A stretch of 64,000 nt of DNA from Pseudomonas sp. PDM15 (GCF_014851565.1 NZ_JACVAA010000002.1:372001-436000), one strand, 5' to 3'. Positions 42,230-52,056 are shown, counted from the stretch's first letter. Program-made: numbers and translations. Notes: generated from the letters alone by a model not told the origin.

Positions 42230-43846
42230 ATGAGCCAACATCATCAGCACGACGTTCTGGTCATCGGCAGCGGCGCTGCCGGCCTGACCCTCGCCTTGAC
42301 CCTGCCCGAGCACCTGCGCATCGCCGTGTTGAGCAAGGGTGACCTGGCCAACGGCTCCACCTACTGGGCCCAGGGCGGTGTTGCCGCGGTGCTGGACGAC
42401 GCCGACACCGTGGAGTCCCACGTCAGCGACACCCTCAACGCGGGCGGCGGCCTGTGCCGCGAGGACGCCGTGCGCTTTACCGTAGAGCACAGCCGCGAAG
42501 CCATCCAGTGGCTGATCGAACAGGGCGTGCCCTTTACCCGCGACGAAGAACAGGATCGCGAGGACGGCGGTTTCGAATTCCACCTCACCCGCGAGGGCGG
42601 CCACAGCCATCGGCGCATCATCCATGCCGCTGATGCCACCGGCGCGGCCATCTTCAACACTCTGCTGCAACAGACCCGCCAGCGTGCAAACATCGAACTG
42701 CAGGAGCAGCGGGTGGCGGTGGACCTGATCACCGAGCGCAAGCTCGGCCTACCCGGCCAGCGCTGCGTCGGTGCCTATGTGCTCAACCGCACAAGCGGCG
42801 AGGTCGACACCTACCACGCGCGCTTCGTGATCCTCGCCACCGGCGGCGCAGCCAAGGTCTACCTCTATACCAGCAACCCGGACGGGGCCAGCGGCGACGG
42901 CATCGCCATGGCCTGGCGCGCCGGCTGCCGGGTCGGCAACCTTGAATTCAACCAGTTCCATCCGACCTGCCTGTACCACCCGCAGGCCAAGAGCTTCCTG
43001 GTCACCGAGGCCCTGCGCGGCGAAGGGGCCCATCTAAAGCTGCCCAACGGCGAGCGTTTCATGGCGCGCTTCGATGCGCGCGAAGAACTGGCCCCGCGCG
43101 ACATAGTCGCCCGCGCCATCGACCACGAGATGAAGCGCCTGGGTATCGACTGCGTGTACCTGGATATCAGCCACAAGCCAGCCGAATTTGTGAAGGCGCA
43201 CTTCCCCACCGTGTATGAACGCTGCCTGGCGTTCGGCATCGACATCACCCGTCAGCCCATCCCGGTGGTGCCAGCGGCGCACTACACCTGTGGCGGCGTA
43301 CTGGTCGACCAACATGGTCATACCGACGTGCCCGGCCTGTACGCCATCGGCGAGACCAGCTTCACCGGTCTGCATGGCGCCAACCGCATGGCCAGCAACT
43401 CGCTGCTGGAATGCTTCGTCTATGCCCGCTCGGCAGTCGAGGACATCGTCGCGCAGCTCGACCAGGTGCCGATGCCCCAGGCACTACCAGCCTGGGACGC
43501 CAGCCAGGTGACCGACTCGGACGAGGATGTGATCATCGCGCACAACTGGGACGAGCTGCGGCGGTTCATGTGGGACTACGTCGGTATCGTGCGCACCAAC
43601 AAGCGCCTGCAGCGCGCCCAGCACCGGGTGCGCCTGCTGCTCGACGAGATCGACGAGTTCTATAGCAACTACAAGGTCAGCCGCGACTTGATCGAGCTGC
43701 GCAATCTGGCCCAGGTCGCCGAGCTGATGATCGAATCCGCCATGCTGCGCCGCGAGAGCCGCGGCCTGCACTACACCCTGGACTATCCGGACATGCTGCC
43801 GGAGGCCCGCGACACTATCCTGGCGCCGCCCACCTACGCCGGCTGA
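42230..43846 (+). CDS. nadB: L-aspartate oxidase
   Basis: A 538-residue flavoenzyme. The FAD-binding start is [15 protein letters not shown], then [29 protein letters not shown], and HYTCGGV plus [15 protein letters not shown], all typical of NadB. It oxidises L-aspartate to iminoaspartate, first step of NAD synthesis, in the cytoplasm. Its divergence from algU is the same as in P. aeruginosa. The last 32 bases overlap the convergent ygfX-type gene. Confidence 0.97.
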   Translation: MSQHHQHDVLVIGSGAAGLTLALTLPEHLRIAVLSKGDLANGSTYWAQGGVAAVLDDADTVESHVSDTLNAGGGLCREDAVRFTVEHSREAIQWLIEQGVPFTRDEEQDREDGGFEFHLTREGGHSHRRIIHAADATGAAIFNTLLQQTRQRANIELQEQRVAVDLITERKLGLPGQRCVGAYVLNRTSGEVDTYHARFVILATGGAAKVYLYTSNPDGASGDGIAMAWRAGCRVGNLEFNQFHPTCLYHPQAKSFLVTEALRGEGAHLKLPNGERFMARFDAREELAPRDIVARAIDHEMKRLGIDCVYLDISHKPAEFVKAHFPTVYERCLAFGIDITRQPIPVVPAAHYTCGGVLVDQHGHTDVPGLYAIGETSFTGLHGANRMASNSLLECFVYARSAVEDIVAQLDQVPMPQALPAWDASQVTDSDEDVIIAHNWDELRRFMWDYVGIVRTNKRLQRAQHRVRLLLDEIDEFYSNYKVSRDLIELRNLAQVAELMIESAMLRRESRGLHYTLDYPDMLPEARDTILAPPTYAG

Positions 43847-44267
43847 ACTTCAGGCGCACGCGCAGGCGCCGGTGCGCCTCGCGCGGCAACGCATCACACG
43901 GGATGCACAGGCCACGTACCCACCGCTCACCGGCCAGACGATAACGCAACACCACGACCAACGGCAGCGCCAGGCTGTCCGGACGCAACTGCACCGGCTG
44001 CCAGCCATCGCGCGTATTGAACAATTGCCAGCCCTCCTCGTCGCGACGCAATCCGGTAAAGGCCGCCGGATAACGCAGCAGGATCTGCCGCGGCAACACC
44101 CAGGCGGCGCGCAGCAGGCAAGCACAGGCACCGAGCAGGGATGCCCAGAGCGGCAATTCGACGACGAACAGGGTAATCAGCGCCAGGGCCAGCGCCGACA
44201 GATAGGCTGCCAGCAGCAGGCGCGAGGCCTGCCAATGGCATTCGAAGACGTCACTTCGGCTGGACAC
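43815..44267 (-). CDS. ygfX: YgfX-like membrane protein
   Basis: A 150-residue protein with two close membrane segments ([35 protein letters not shown]) and a soluble tail, the layout of YgfX/CptA. It is encoded just after sdhE (17-base overlap), as ygfX is in E. coli, where YgfX was proposed as a toxin acting on cytoskeletal proteins; that role is disputed. It overlaps nadB by 32 bases tail to tail. Confidence 0.75.
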   Translation of the reverse strand: MSSRSDVFECHWQASRLLLAAYLSALALALITLFVVELPLWASLLGACACLLRAAWVLPRQILLRYPAAFTGLRRDEEGWQLFNTRDGWQPVQLRPDSLALPLVVVLRYRLAGERWVRGLCIPCDALPREAHRRLRVRLKFSRRRWAAPG

Positions 44268-44505
44268 GATCCAGGATCATGCGAACCATGCGACGCAGAT
44301 CGGGGTCTTCCGGCTCGCCGCGCTGCATGAACCAGCCGAACATGTCCTGATCCTCGCACTCCAGCAGCTTGCGGTAGCGCGCCTGATCCTCGGCATCCAG
44401 GCTGGCGTAGACCTCCTTGACGAAGGGCACCAGCAGCACGTCCAGTTCCAGCATGCCGCGGCGGCTGTGCCAGAAGAGTCGATTGAGTTCGGTAGCGTCG
44501 GCCAT
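44251..44505 (-). CDS. sdhE: FAD assembly factor SdhE
   Basis: An 84-residue all-helical protein with the invariant [13 protein letters not shown] (RGxxE) motif and [12 protein letters not shown]. SdhE helps bind FAD covalently to succinate dehydrogenase SdhA. The start at 44505 has AGGAG eight bases upstream. Cotranscribed with ygfX. It is divergent from ygfZ. Confidence 0.93.
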   Translation of the reverse strand: MADATELNRLFWHSRRGMLELDVLLVPFVKEVYASLDAEDQARYRKLLECEDQDMFGWFMQRGEPEDPDLRRMVRMILDRVQPK

Positions 44506-44624
44506 GCAGCGGCTCCTGTGCAAAGGAGCGGCAGTATACCGGCGCCGCACGCACTCGGCACGCTGACAAGGCTCCGGGGGGCCTCTATGATGACGCCCTT
44601 GTCTTTTGCAACCAGCGATCGCCC

Positions 44625-45566
44625 ATGGCCGACTCCGCCTTCTTCACCCTGCTGAACCACGAAGCCCTGCTCGCCGTGCGCGGCCCCGACGCCGCCAAGT
44701 TCCTCCAGGGCCAGCTCACCTGCAACCTGAATTATCTCGACGAACGCACCTCCAGCCTGGGCGCGCGCTGCACGCCCAAGGGCCGCATGACCTCCAGCTT
44801 CCGCATCCTGCAGGATGGCGACGGCTACCTGCTGGCCATGGCCGGCGAACTGCTGGAGGCGCAGTTGGCGGACCTGAAGAAGTACGCGGTGTTCTCCAAG
44901 TCGAGCCTGGCCGATGAATCCGCCGCCTGGGTACGCTTCGGCCTGGACGGAGGCGACAGCGCACTGCTCGCCCTCGGTCTGGACCTGCCGCAACAGGCTG
45001 ACGCCGTAGCACGCGCCAACGGCCTGACCGCCATTCGCCTGCCCGGCGGCCGCGCCGAGCTGTGGGCGCCGGCGGACCAAGTTGAGAGCCTGCGCAGCCG
45101 CCTGGCCGCGCAACTGCGCGAGGCGCCGCTCAACGACTGGTTGCTCGGCCAGGTGCGCGCCGGCGTCGGCCAGGTGTTCGGTGCCACCCGCGAGCTGTTC
45201 ATCCCGCAGATGATCAATCTGCAGGCGGTCGGCGGCGTCAGCTTCAAGAAAGGCTGCTATACCGGCCAGGAAATCGTCGCGCGCATGCAGTACCTCGGCA
45301 AGCTCAAGCGGCGTCTACAACGTCTGAGCCTGGCCCAGGGCGAACTGCCGGTCGTAGGCAGCGAGCTGTTCTCGCCAGTCCACGGTTCCAGCGTCGGCGA
45401 AGTGGTACTGGCCGCCACCACCGAAGGCGGCGCCGAGCTGCTGGCGGTGCTACAGGAAGATGCGGTCGCCGATGGTCGAATCCACCTCGGCAGCGCCGAC
45501 GGCCCTGGCCTGAAGCTGCTGGAACTGCCGTACCAACTGGACGCGGATCGCGAAATCCAGCGCTAG
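44625..45566 (+). CDS. ygfZ: Folate-binding Fe-S assembly protein YgfZ
   Basis: A 313-residue protein with the signature [21 protein letters not shown] in the C-terminal half (about residues 212-232), including the essential Cys, and the N-terminal [10 protein letters not shown] of the GcvT-like fold. YgfZ uses tetrahydrofolate and supports some iron-sulfur enzymes such as MiaB. It is the usual partner gene opposite sdhE. No clear ribosome binding site precedes the ATG. Confidence 0.93.
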   Translation: MADSAFFTLLNHEALLAVRGPDAAKFLQGQLTCNLNYLDERTSSLGARCTPKGRMTSSFRILQDGDGYLLAMAGELLEAQLADLKKYAVFSKSSLADESAAWVRFGLDGGDSALLALGLDLPQQADAVARANGLTAIRLPGGRAELWAPADQVESLRSRLAAQLREAPLNDWLLGQVRAGVGQVFGATRELFIPQMINLQAVGGVSFKKGCYTGQEIVARMQYLGKLKRRLQRLSLAQGELPVVGSELFSPVHGSSVGEVVLAATTEGGAELLAVLQEDAVADGRIHLGSADGPGLKLLELPYQLDADREIQR

Positions 45567-45677
45567 GTAAAAAAGCTGATGCATGACCCCGGGCAAACGC
45601 GGTACAAACCCCGACATCCCTGAACGAAGTCCGCTTCAATGCCTAAACTGAAGCGGTCGAGTGCCCCGAGAATCGAG

Positions 45678-46514
45678 ATGAGCAAGCTTGCCGAGAAAGT
45701 CCAGGAAGAACTGATCCAGGCCATTGAAAACGATGAGCTGGTGCTGCCGACCCTGCCCGAAGTGGCATTGAAGGTGCGCGAGGCGGCGGAAGACCCGAAC
45801 ATCAGTATCCCCGCCCTGAGCAAGGTGATCGGCAACGACGCGGCGCTGACCGCGCGCATCATCAAGGTGGTGAACAGCCCGCTGCTGCGCACCAGCAAGG
45901 AAATCACCGACCTGCAGATGGCCGTTGGCCGCCTCGGCATCAACTACACCTGCAACCTCGCCACCGGCCTGGCCATGGAGCAGATGTTCCAGGCCACCAG
46001 CGACGTGGTCGACCGCAAGATGCGCGAAGTGTGGAACAAGAGCACCGAGATCGCCGGCATCTGCCACGTCCTGTGCCGCCACTACACCCGCCTGATGCCC
46101 GACCAGGCCACCCTGGCCGGCCTGGTACACCAGATCGGCGTGCTGCCGATCCTCACCTACGCGGAAGAGAACAACGCTCTGCTGGCCGACTCGATCAGCC
46201 TCAACCACGTGATCGAGAAGATCCACCCGATCATCGGCGACAAGATCCTGCGCGCCTGGGAGTTCCCCGAGCCGATCGCCATCGTGCCCAGCCAGCACTT
46301 GGACTTCAGCCGCAACTCGGCGAAGGCCGATTACGTCGACATCGTTCAGGTAGCCACCCTGCAGAGCTACCTGGGCAGTGAGCATCCCTACACCCAGCTG
46401 GACTGGAGCCAGATCCCGGCCTTCGCCAAGCTCGGTCTCGACCCGAACGTCGACATGCAGGCCGACGAAGACCTCTCCGCGGCCATGGAAGCCGCCGCCA
46501 GCATGCTGCAGTAA
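45678..46514 (+). CDS. HDOD-domain protein
   Basis: A 278-residue protein: nearly all is an HDOD domain (LPTLPEVALKVREAAEDPN, SKVIGNDAALTARIIKVVN, LGLINYT-like, LAGLVHQIGVLPIL). HDOD proteins lack HD phosphodiesterase metal ligands and work as signalling scaffolds. ATG at 45678 is preferred (GAGAATCGAG upstream) over 45639, which adds 13 residues. Hairpins follow the stop. Confidence 0.8.
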   Translation: MSKLAEKVQEELIQAIENDELVLPTLPEVALKVREAAEDPNISIPALSKVIGNDAALTARIIKVVNSPLLRTSKEITDLQMAVGRLGINYTCNLATGLAMEQMFQATSDVVDRKMREVWNKSTEIAGICHVLCRHYTRLMPDQATLAGLVHQIGVLPILTYAEENNALLADSISLNHVIEKIHPIIGDKILRAWEFPEPIAIVPSQHLDFSRNSAKADYVDIVQVATLQSYLGSEHPYTQLDWSQIPAFAKLGLDPNVDMQADEDLSAAMEAAASMLQ

Positions 46515-46520
46515 GCCGAG

Positions 46521-46643
46521 CGGGCGACGCTTGGTCGCCCGTCTCCGCAGGCCACGCATATCCTGACTAGACTGCAAGCAAGCCCGGCTCATCCCGGGCG
46601 GCGATAAAGCCGTACGCCACGGAAGCGAAGGACTCGCTTCCGT
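46521..46643. repeat. Row of hairpins between HDOD and binding-protein genes
   Basis: CGGGCGAC/GTCGCCCG (46521-46541) is a perfect 8-bp stem; GCCCGG/CCGGGC lies near 46582-46599; ACGGAAGCGA/TCGCTTCCGT (46619-46643) is a perfect 10-bp stem ending 29 bases before the next start. The first may terminate; the last may be a leader structure or part of a small RNA. Confidence 0.55.
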
Positions 46644-46672
46644 CCCGCTCAGCTCAGGTAAGGAAACGTGCC

Positions 46673-47428
46673 ATGCGCCTGCTGTCGTTGCTGTTCGCCC
46701 TGCTCCTCCCGCTGGCCGCCTCGGCCGACGACGTACGCCTGACCAACGGCGAATGGAGTCCCTATCTCGGCCAGAACCTGCCCCACCACGGCGTCGCCTC
46801 ACGCATCGTCGAGGAAGCCTTCGCCCTGGAAGGAATACAGGTGAAATGGGAGTTCTATCCCTGGGCCCGCGCCCTGCGCAGCGCCGAGCGTGGCAACAGC
46901 GACGGCAGCGCCGTATGGCTGCGCAGCCCCGAGCGCGAACAAGCCTTCTTCATCAGCGAACCGGTGGTGGACAGCGGTTACTACCTGTTCCACCGCAAGG
47001 ACCACCCGATCGAGTGGAAGGAGGTCGCCGACCTCAAGCCGCTGCGCGTCGGCGGCGCCATCGACTATGACTACGGCCAGGCGTTCCAGCAGGCCGAGCG
47101 CGACGGCACGCTCAAGGTCAAGCGTCTGAGCAACGAGGAACAGGGCCTGCGCATGCTGCTGGCCGGGCGCCTGGACGTGTTCCCGATGGACAAGGTGGTG
47201 GCCTTCGACCTGCTGCACAGCCGGTTCAGCCGCGCGGCGCGCGGCCAGCTGAGCTTCCACCCGCAACCGCTGCGCAGCGACAGCCTGCACCTGCTGCTAT
47301 CGAAGAAAGTGCCCGGCAACGAACAGCGCATGGCGCAGTTCAACCGCGGCCTGAAATCCCTGCAGGGCAGCGGCAAGGTGTCCCAGTACCTGCTGGAAAT
47401 CCAGCAGCCTCTGAGCCTCGCTTACTGA
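46673..47428 (+). CDS. Orphan periplasmic solute-binding protein (family 3)
   Basis: A 251-residue protein with signal peptide MRLLSLLFALLLPLAASA. The mature start VRLTNGEWSPYLGQNLPHHG and WEFYPWARALRSAERG match family 3 binding proteins. It shares GQNLP and a later WxPWxR pattern with the protein at 31135, so both are paralogues of a subfamily common in Pseudomonas. Its end overlaps tctE by seven bases tail to tail. No permease nearby. Confidence 0.78.
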   Translation: MRLLSLLFALLLPLAASADDVRLTNGEWSPYLGQNLPHHGVASRIVEEAFALEGIQVKWEFYPWARALRSAERGNSDGSAVWLRSPEREQAFFISEPVVDSGYYLFHRKDHPIEWKEVADLKPLRVGGAIDYDYGQAFQQAERDGTLKVKRLSNEEQGLRMLLAGRLDVFPMDKVVAFDLLHSRFSRAARGQLSFHPQPLRSDSLHLLLSKKVPGNEQRMAQFNRGLKSLQGSGKVSQYLLEIQQPLSLAY

Positions 47429-48816
47429 GCCGGCGGAAAGCTCACCCGCACCAGCAAGCCACCCAGCTCGCCCTGCGCCAGTTCGATCTCGGCGCGGTGG
47501 GCGCGGCAGATCTCGCCGACTATCGCCAGCCCCAACCCAGCACCGCTGCCCTGCGGATTGCGCCGGTAGAAGCGCTCGAACACCCGCTCGCGTTCCTCGG
47601 CGGGAATGCCCGGGCCGTCATCCTCCACCTCCAGCACGGCGGGGCTCAGCACCCGCAGCACCACATTGCCGCCAACCGGCGTGTGGGCCAGGGCGTTGTC
47701 GACCAGGTTGTAGATCAGCTCGTGCAGCAGCATCGGCTCGCCACGCAGCGGCACTTCCGCCTCGGCCTCCAGGGCCAGGGCAATACCTCGCTGGTGCGCC
47801 AGCGGCGCCAGGGCCAGGCCCAGCTCGCGGGCCAGCTGGGCCAGCTCCACCCGTTCCGCGCCGCCCTCCTCGATGGCGCGGGCGGCCCGCTCAATGCGTG
47901 CGAGGGACAGCAGCTGGTTGGCCAGATGGGTGAGGCGATCGGTGCTCTGCGCCGCCTTCTCCAGGGTGCTGTGCCACAGCGCAGGCTCGCGCTCGCGCAG
48001 GCCCAGTTCGATACGCGCCTTGAGCGCGGCCAGGGGTGTGCGCAGCTCGTGGGAGGCATCGGTGATGAACTGGGCCTGGCGCTCGAACTGCTGGCGCAGG
48101 CGTTCGGTGAAGTGGTTGAGGGAAGCCACCAGCGGGCGCAACTCGTCCTGCGCCTCGACCAGCGGTAGTGGGCGCAGATCATCCGGCTGACGCTCTTCCA
48201 CCGCCGCGCGCAGGCGCTCCAGCGGCCGCAGCGCGGCGCTCACCGCCAGCCACACCAGGGCCAGGCTGATCAGCGCCAGCAGGCCCATGCGCCACAGGGT
48301 GTCGAGCAGCAGGCCGCGGGCCATGCGCACGCGGGCCACGTCGGTCTCGGCCACACGGATCTCCGCCATGCCGTTCATCCCCGGTTCGCTGACCGGCTGA
48401 AGCAGGCTGACCACACGCACGCCAGCGCCATCGAATTCGCCGTCGTAGAAGCGCGCCAGCGCCGGGTAATCATCGGTACGTGGCGTGGCCGGCGGCGGCG
48501 CTGGCAGCCCGTCGTAGCCGGACACCAGTTTCCCCTGCAGGTCGCTGACCTGATAGAAGATGCGCCCCTCCAGGTCGTAGGCGAAGGGGTCCAGCGCCAC
48601 GTAGGGCACATCGGCGCGCAGCAAGCCATCCTCGGTGTACAGGCCGTCGGCAATCGCCCGCGCCGAGGCCAGCAGGGTGCGGTCGTAGGCGGCGTCGGCG
48701 GCCTCGCGACCGTTCCAGTAGGCGCTCAGGCTGCCGATCAGCAGCGGGATGGCCAGCAGCGCCGCCAGGCGCCGTAGCAACCGGCCACGCAGGCTGCCGG
48801 CGCTGGCCTCACTCAC
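47422..48816 (-). CDS. tctE: Sensor histidine kinase, TctE type
   Basis: A 464-residue kinase with membrane helices near 15-33 and 176-195, a periplasmic sensor between, HAMP-like link, the phospho-accepting His-256 in DASHELRTPLAAL, and ATP-binding boxes (NALAHTP, VEDDGPGIPAEE, GAGLGLAIVGE). The gene overlaps tctD by eight bases. Next to the tctCBA uptake genes it is most likely TctE, which responds to tricarboxylates in the periplasm. Confidence 0.88.
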   Translation of the reverse strand: MSEASAGSLRGRLLRRLAALLAIPLLIGSLSAYWNGREAADAAYDRTLLASARAIADGLYTEDGLLRADVPYVALDPFAYDLEGRIFYQVSDLQGKLVSGYDGLPAPPPATPRTDDYPALARFYDGEFDGAGVRVVSLLQPVSEPGMNGMAEIRVAETDVARVRMARGLLLDTLWRMGLLALISLALVWLAVSAALRPLERLRAAVEERQPDDLRPLPLVEAQDELRPLVASLNHFTERLRQQFERQAQFITDASHELRTPLAALKARIELGLREREPALWHSTLEKAAQSTDRLTHLANQLLSLARIERAARAIEEGGAERVELAQLARELGLALAPLAHQRGIALALEAEAEVPLRGEPMLLHELIYNLVDNALAHTPVGGNVVLRVLSPAVLEVEDDGPGIPAEERERVFERFYRRNPQGSGAGLGLAIVGEICRAHRAEIELAQGELGGLLVRVSFPPAQ

Positions 48817-49480
48817 CCGTGGACTCCAACAGGTAGCCGAGGCCGCGGAAGGTGACGATGCGCACCGCGTTGCCCTCCAGCTTCTTGCGCAGGCGGTGGA
48901 TATAGATCTCGATGGCGTCCGGGCTGGCGTCCTCGTCCAGGCCGAACACCTGGTCGGCCAGCTGCTCCTTGCTCATCACCCTTCCCGGCCGGGCGATCAG
49001 CGCCTCCAGCACCGCCTGCTCGCGGGACGTCAGGTTGAGCAGCTGCTCGCCCAGGGTGAATCGCCGCGTGCCCAGGTCATAGACCAGCGCGCCGCAGCGC
49101 TGCTGCTGCTCGCCACCGAGCACGCTACGGCGCAGCAGCGCTTTGACCCGCGCCTCCAGCTCGGTCAGCTCGAAGGGCTTGGCCAGATAATCGTCGGCGC
49201 CCAGGTTGAGGCCGTGGACGCGATCCTTGACCTCGCCGCGGGCAGTCAGCATCAGCACCGGCAGGGTCTTGCCGCGCCCGCGCACACGGGCCAGCACCTC
49301 GAAACCGTCGAGGCGCGGCAGGCCCACATCGAGCACCGCCAGGGCGTAGTCCTCGCTGGCCAGGGCATGTTCGGCGGCCACCCCGTCGTGCAGCACATCG
49401 ACGGTCAGGCCCGCTCCACGCAGGGCCTGGGCCACGCTTTCGGCCAGGGGCAGATGGTCCTCGACCAGCAGGATTCGCAC
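48809..49480 (-). CDS. tctD: Response regulator, TctD type
   Basis: A 223-residue OmpR-type regulator. Phospho-acceptor is Asp-51 (AVLDVGLPRLDGFE), Lys in AKPFELTE, and a winged-helix C terminus (SREQAVLEALIARPG, IHRLRKKLEG). Start is GTG 49480, giving MRILLVEDHLPLAES; TTG 49495 is less likely. GGAG stands upstream. It is divergent from the porin and so well placed to bind the palindromes between them. Confidence 0.9.
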   Translation of the reverse strand: MRILLVEDHLPLAESVAQALRGAGLTVDVLHDGVAAEHALASEDYALAVLDVGLPRLDGFEVLARVRGRGKTLPVLMLTARGEVKDRVHGLNLGADDYLAKPFELTELEARVKALLRRSVLGGEQQQRCGALVYDLGTRRFTLGEQLLNLTSREQAVLEALIARPGRVMSKEQLADQVFGLDEDASPDAIEIYIHRLRKKLEGNAVRIVTFRGLGYLLESTGE

Positions 49481-49559
49481 GTCGGCACACTCCAAAAATC
49501 TTGTCGTTATGCGCCGAGTGTAACCAGCGCCGGCGGCCTGTGAAGGCCGCCGCAGCTTT

Positions 49560-49592
49560 CTTTCACCCTGAAAGCCTGGCGAAAGTTTCGCC
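49560..49592. promoter_or_regulatory. Two tandem palindromes in the tctD-porin gap
   Basis: CTTTCA-CCC-TGAAAG (49560-49574) and GGCGAAA-G-TTTCGCC (49578-49592) are perfect inverted repeats, four bases apart, between tctD and the porin start. They are possible TctD operators. Confidence 0.5.
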
Positions 49593-49684
49593 CCCTAGGA
49601 TCGCGAACAGGGTGGCGAGAACCACCCATAAAACGCCGGGTGCGTGGTTGCTCCGGTGTGACAAGAACAACAATCGGAGACCAC

Positions 49685-50956
49685 ATGATGCGATCTGCCC
49701 ATCGGCAGGCCTCGGCGCCTGTCCGTCGCTTCAGCCTCAGCCTGCTCGCCTGCGCCCTGGCGCCTGCCGCCGCGCACGCCGCCTTCGTCGAAGACAGCAG
49801 CGCCACCCTCATCACCACCAACATTTACCTCAACCGCGACTTCCGCGAAGGCGATGGCCAGAACAAGCGCGAGGAATGGGGCCTGGGCTTCCTGCTCGAT
49901 ATCCAGTCCGGCTACACCGAAGGCTCCGTCGGCTTCGGCCTCGACGCCCTCGGCATGCTAGGCGTCAAGCTCGACTCCGGCGGCGGCCGCACCGGCACCG
50001 ACCTGCTGCCCGTGCAGGACGATGGCGGCACCCCGGACGAATTCGGCCGCCTGGGCCTGACCGGCAAGGTCAAGCTCTCCAAGACCGAGCTCCGCTACGG
50101 CTCGCATATCCCCGAGCTGCCGGTGGTCAAGGCCAGCGACAGCCGCCTGTTGCCACAGGTGTTCGAGGGCGGTCTGCTGAGCTCCAGCGAGTTCGACAAC
50201 CTGAGCCTGCTCGGCGGGCGCTTCGACAAGGTCATCGACCGCGCCTCGACCAACTCCGAGGACATCATCCTCAACAGCAAAAATGGGCGCTTTGCCAGTG
50301 GCGTGACCGCCGAGCACATGGACCTGGCCGGCCTCGACTGGACCTTCGCCAAGGGCCTGACCGCGCGCTACTACTACGCCGACGTCGAAGACATCTACCG
50401 CCAGCACTTCCTCGGCCTGCTGGCCAGCCAGCCGCTGGGCGGCGGCAGCCTGAGCGCCGACCTGCGCGTGTCGATCAGCGACGACAGCGGCTCGGCCAAG
50501 GCCGGCAAGGTCGACAACAACGCCTGGAACGGTCTGGTCTCCTACGCCCACAGCGGGCACAAGGTCGGCCTCGGCTACCAGCACCTGACGGGCGACACCG
50601 GCTTCGCCTACATCGATGGCAGCGACCCGTTCCTGGTCAACTTCGTGCAGATCAACGACTTCGCCAACGCCGAGGAGCGCTCCTGGCAGGCGCGCTACGA
50701 CTTCGACTTCGCCACCCTCGGCGTACCCGGCCTGAGCTTCATGACCCGCTACATCAAGGGCGACAACGCCCAGGTCGCCGGCAGCACCGAAGAAGGCCGC
50801 GAGTGGGAGCGCAACACCGAGGTCAAGTACGTGGTGCAGAGCGGCCCGCTCAAGGATCTCTACGTGCGCCTGCGTAACGCCAGCTTCCGTTCCAGCTTCG
50901 CCCGCGACGCGGACGAGAACCGTGTGATCGTCGGCTACTCGCTGCCGATCTGGTAA
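49685..50956 (+). CDS. OprD-family outer membrane porin (tricarboxylate, OpdH-like)
   Basis: About 424 residues from ATG 49685 (second ATG at 49688). Signal peptide ends AAHA-AF, then FVEDSSATLITTNIYLNRDF, and many alternating beta strands, with the OprD-type LGLLASQPLGGGSLSADLR and a short aromatic end (YSLPIW). It heads the tct operon, as OpdH does in P. aeruginosa for cis-aconitate/tricarboxylate uptake. GGAG lies five bases before the ATG. Confidence 0.88.
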   Translation: MMRSAHRQASAPVRRFSLSLLACALAPAAAHAAFVEDSSATLITTNIYLNRDFREGDGQNKREEWGLGFLLDIQSGYTEGSVGFGLDALGMLGVKLDSGGGRTGTDLLPVQDDGGTPDEFGRLGLTGKVKLSKTELRYGSHIPELPVVKASDSRLLPQVFEGGLLSSSEFDNLSLLGGRFDKVIDRASTNSEDIILNSKNGRFASGVTAEHMDLAGLDWTFAKGLTARYYYADVEDIYRQHFLGLLASQPLGGGSLSADLRVSISDDSGSAKAGKVDNNAWNGLVSYAHSGHKVGLGYQHLTGDTGFAYIDGSDPFLVNFVQINDFANAEERSWQARYDFDFATLGVPGLSFMTRYIKGDNAQVAGSTEEGREWERNTEVKYVVQSGPLKDLYVRLRNASFRSSFARDADENRVIVGYSLPIW

Positions 50957-50982
50957 GCCACAATAAAACTCCACAGGAGAAG

Positions 50983-51960
50983 ATGATGAACACTGCCCTG
51001 TCCCGTATCGCCCTGGCCTTCGGTGTCCTGGCCCTGTCCAGCCAGCTGCTGGCCGAACCCAAGCGCCCCGAATGCATCGCCCCGGCCAAGCCCGGCGGCG
51101 GTTTCGACCTGACCTGCAAGCTGGCCCAGAGCGGCCTGAAGGACAACGGCCTGCTCAAGGCCCCGATGCGCGTCACCTACATGCCCGGAGGCGTCGGCGC
51201 CGTGGCCTACAACGCGGTGGTCGCCCAACGACCGAAGGACGCCGGCACCATCACCGCGTTCTCCTCCGGTTCGCTGCTCAACCTGGCCCAGGGCAAGTTC
51301 GGTCGCTACGACGAGAACGCCGTGCGCTGGCTGGCCGGCATCGGCACCGACTACGGCGCCATCAGCGTACGCGCCGACTCGCCCTACAAGACCCTCGACG
51401 ACCTGGTCCAGGCCCTGAAAAAGGACCCGGGCAGCATCGTCTTCGGCGCCGGCGCCACCATCGGCGGCCAGGACTGGATGCAGACCGCACTGATCGCCCG
51501 CGCCGCCGGCATCGACCCGAAGGCGCTGCGCTACGTTGCCTTCGAGGGCGGCGGCGAGACCCTCACCGCCATGCTCGGCGGCCATGTGCAGGTCACCTCC
51601 AGCGGCCTCGGTGAAGTTACCCCGCAACTGGCGGCGAACAAGATCCGCGTCATCGCCGTGCTCTCCGACCAGCGCTTGCCGGGCAAGCTGGCCAACCTGC
51701 CGACCGCCAAGGAGCAGGGCTACGACATCACCTGGCCGGTGATCCGTGGCTTCTACATGGGCCCGGAGGTGAGCGATGCGGACTACGCCTGGTGGAAGGG
51801 CCAGTTCGACACCCTGCTGGCCAGCCCCGAGTTCGCCAAGCTGCGCGAGCAGCGCGACCTGTTCCCCCTGAGCATGACCGGCGACGAGCTGAAGGCCTAC
51901 GTGTTCAAGCAGGTGCAGGACTACAAGGCCCTGGCCGGCGAATTCGGCCTGGTTCAGTAG
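50983..51960 (+). CDS. tctC: Tricarboxylate-binding periplasmic protein TctC
   Basis: A 325-residue Bug-type binding protein with signal peptide (ALSRIALAFGVLALSSQLLA). CIAPAKPGGGFDLTCKLAQSGL at the start and MPGGVGAVAYNAVVA match TctC. It catches citrate-type acids and passes them to TctAB. AGGAG precedes the Met-Met start, 26 bases after the porin stop. A palindrome separates it from tctB. Confidence 0.94.
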   Translation: MMNTALSRIALAFGVLALSSQLLAEPKRPECIAPAKPGGGFDLTCKLAQSGLKDNGLLKAPMRVTYMPGGVGAVAYNAVVAQRPKDAGTITAFSSGSLLNLAQGKFGRYDENAVRWLAGIGTDYGAISVRADSPYKTLDDLVQALKKDPGSIVFGAGATIGGQDWMQTALIARAAGIDPKALRYVAFEGGGETLTAMLGGHVQVTSSGLGEVTPQLAANKIRVIAVLSDQRLPGKLANLPTAKEQGYDITWPVIRGFYMGPEVSDADYAWWKGQFDTLLASPEFAKLREQRDLFPLSMTGDELKAYVFKQVQDYKALAGEFGLVQ

Positions 51961-51975
51961 GGAAGCTGCTGCGCC

Positions 51976-52056
51976 AGGAAAGGCTGTGTTGGAAGGCGGC
52001 TCGGTCATTGGGTTAACCCAACTCCCTCGCCTCGCCGCGTTCCACCTTGCCTTTCC
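51976..52056. repeat. Nested inverted repeat in the tctC-tctB gap
   Basis: Outer arms 51977-51999 and 52035-52056 (GGAAAGGC... and ...GCCTTTCC) are imperfect reverse complements. Inside lies the perfect 14-base palindrome TTGGGTTAACCCAA (52008-52021). The structure probably protects the tctC message and limits read-through into tctBA. Confidence 0.65.
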
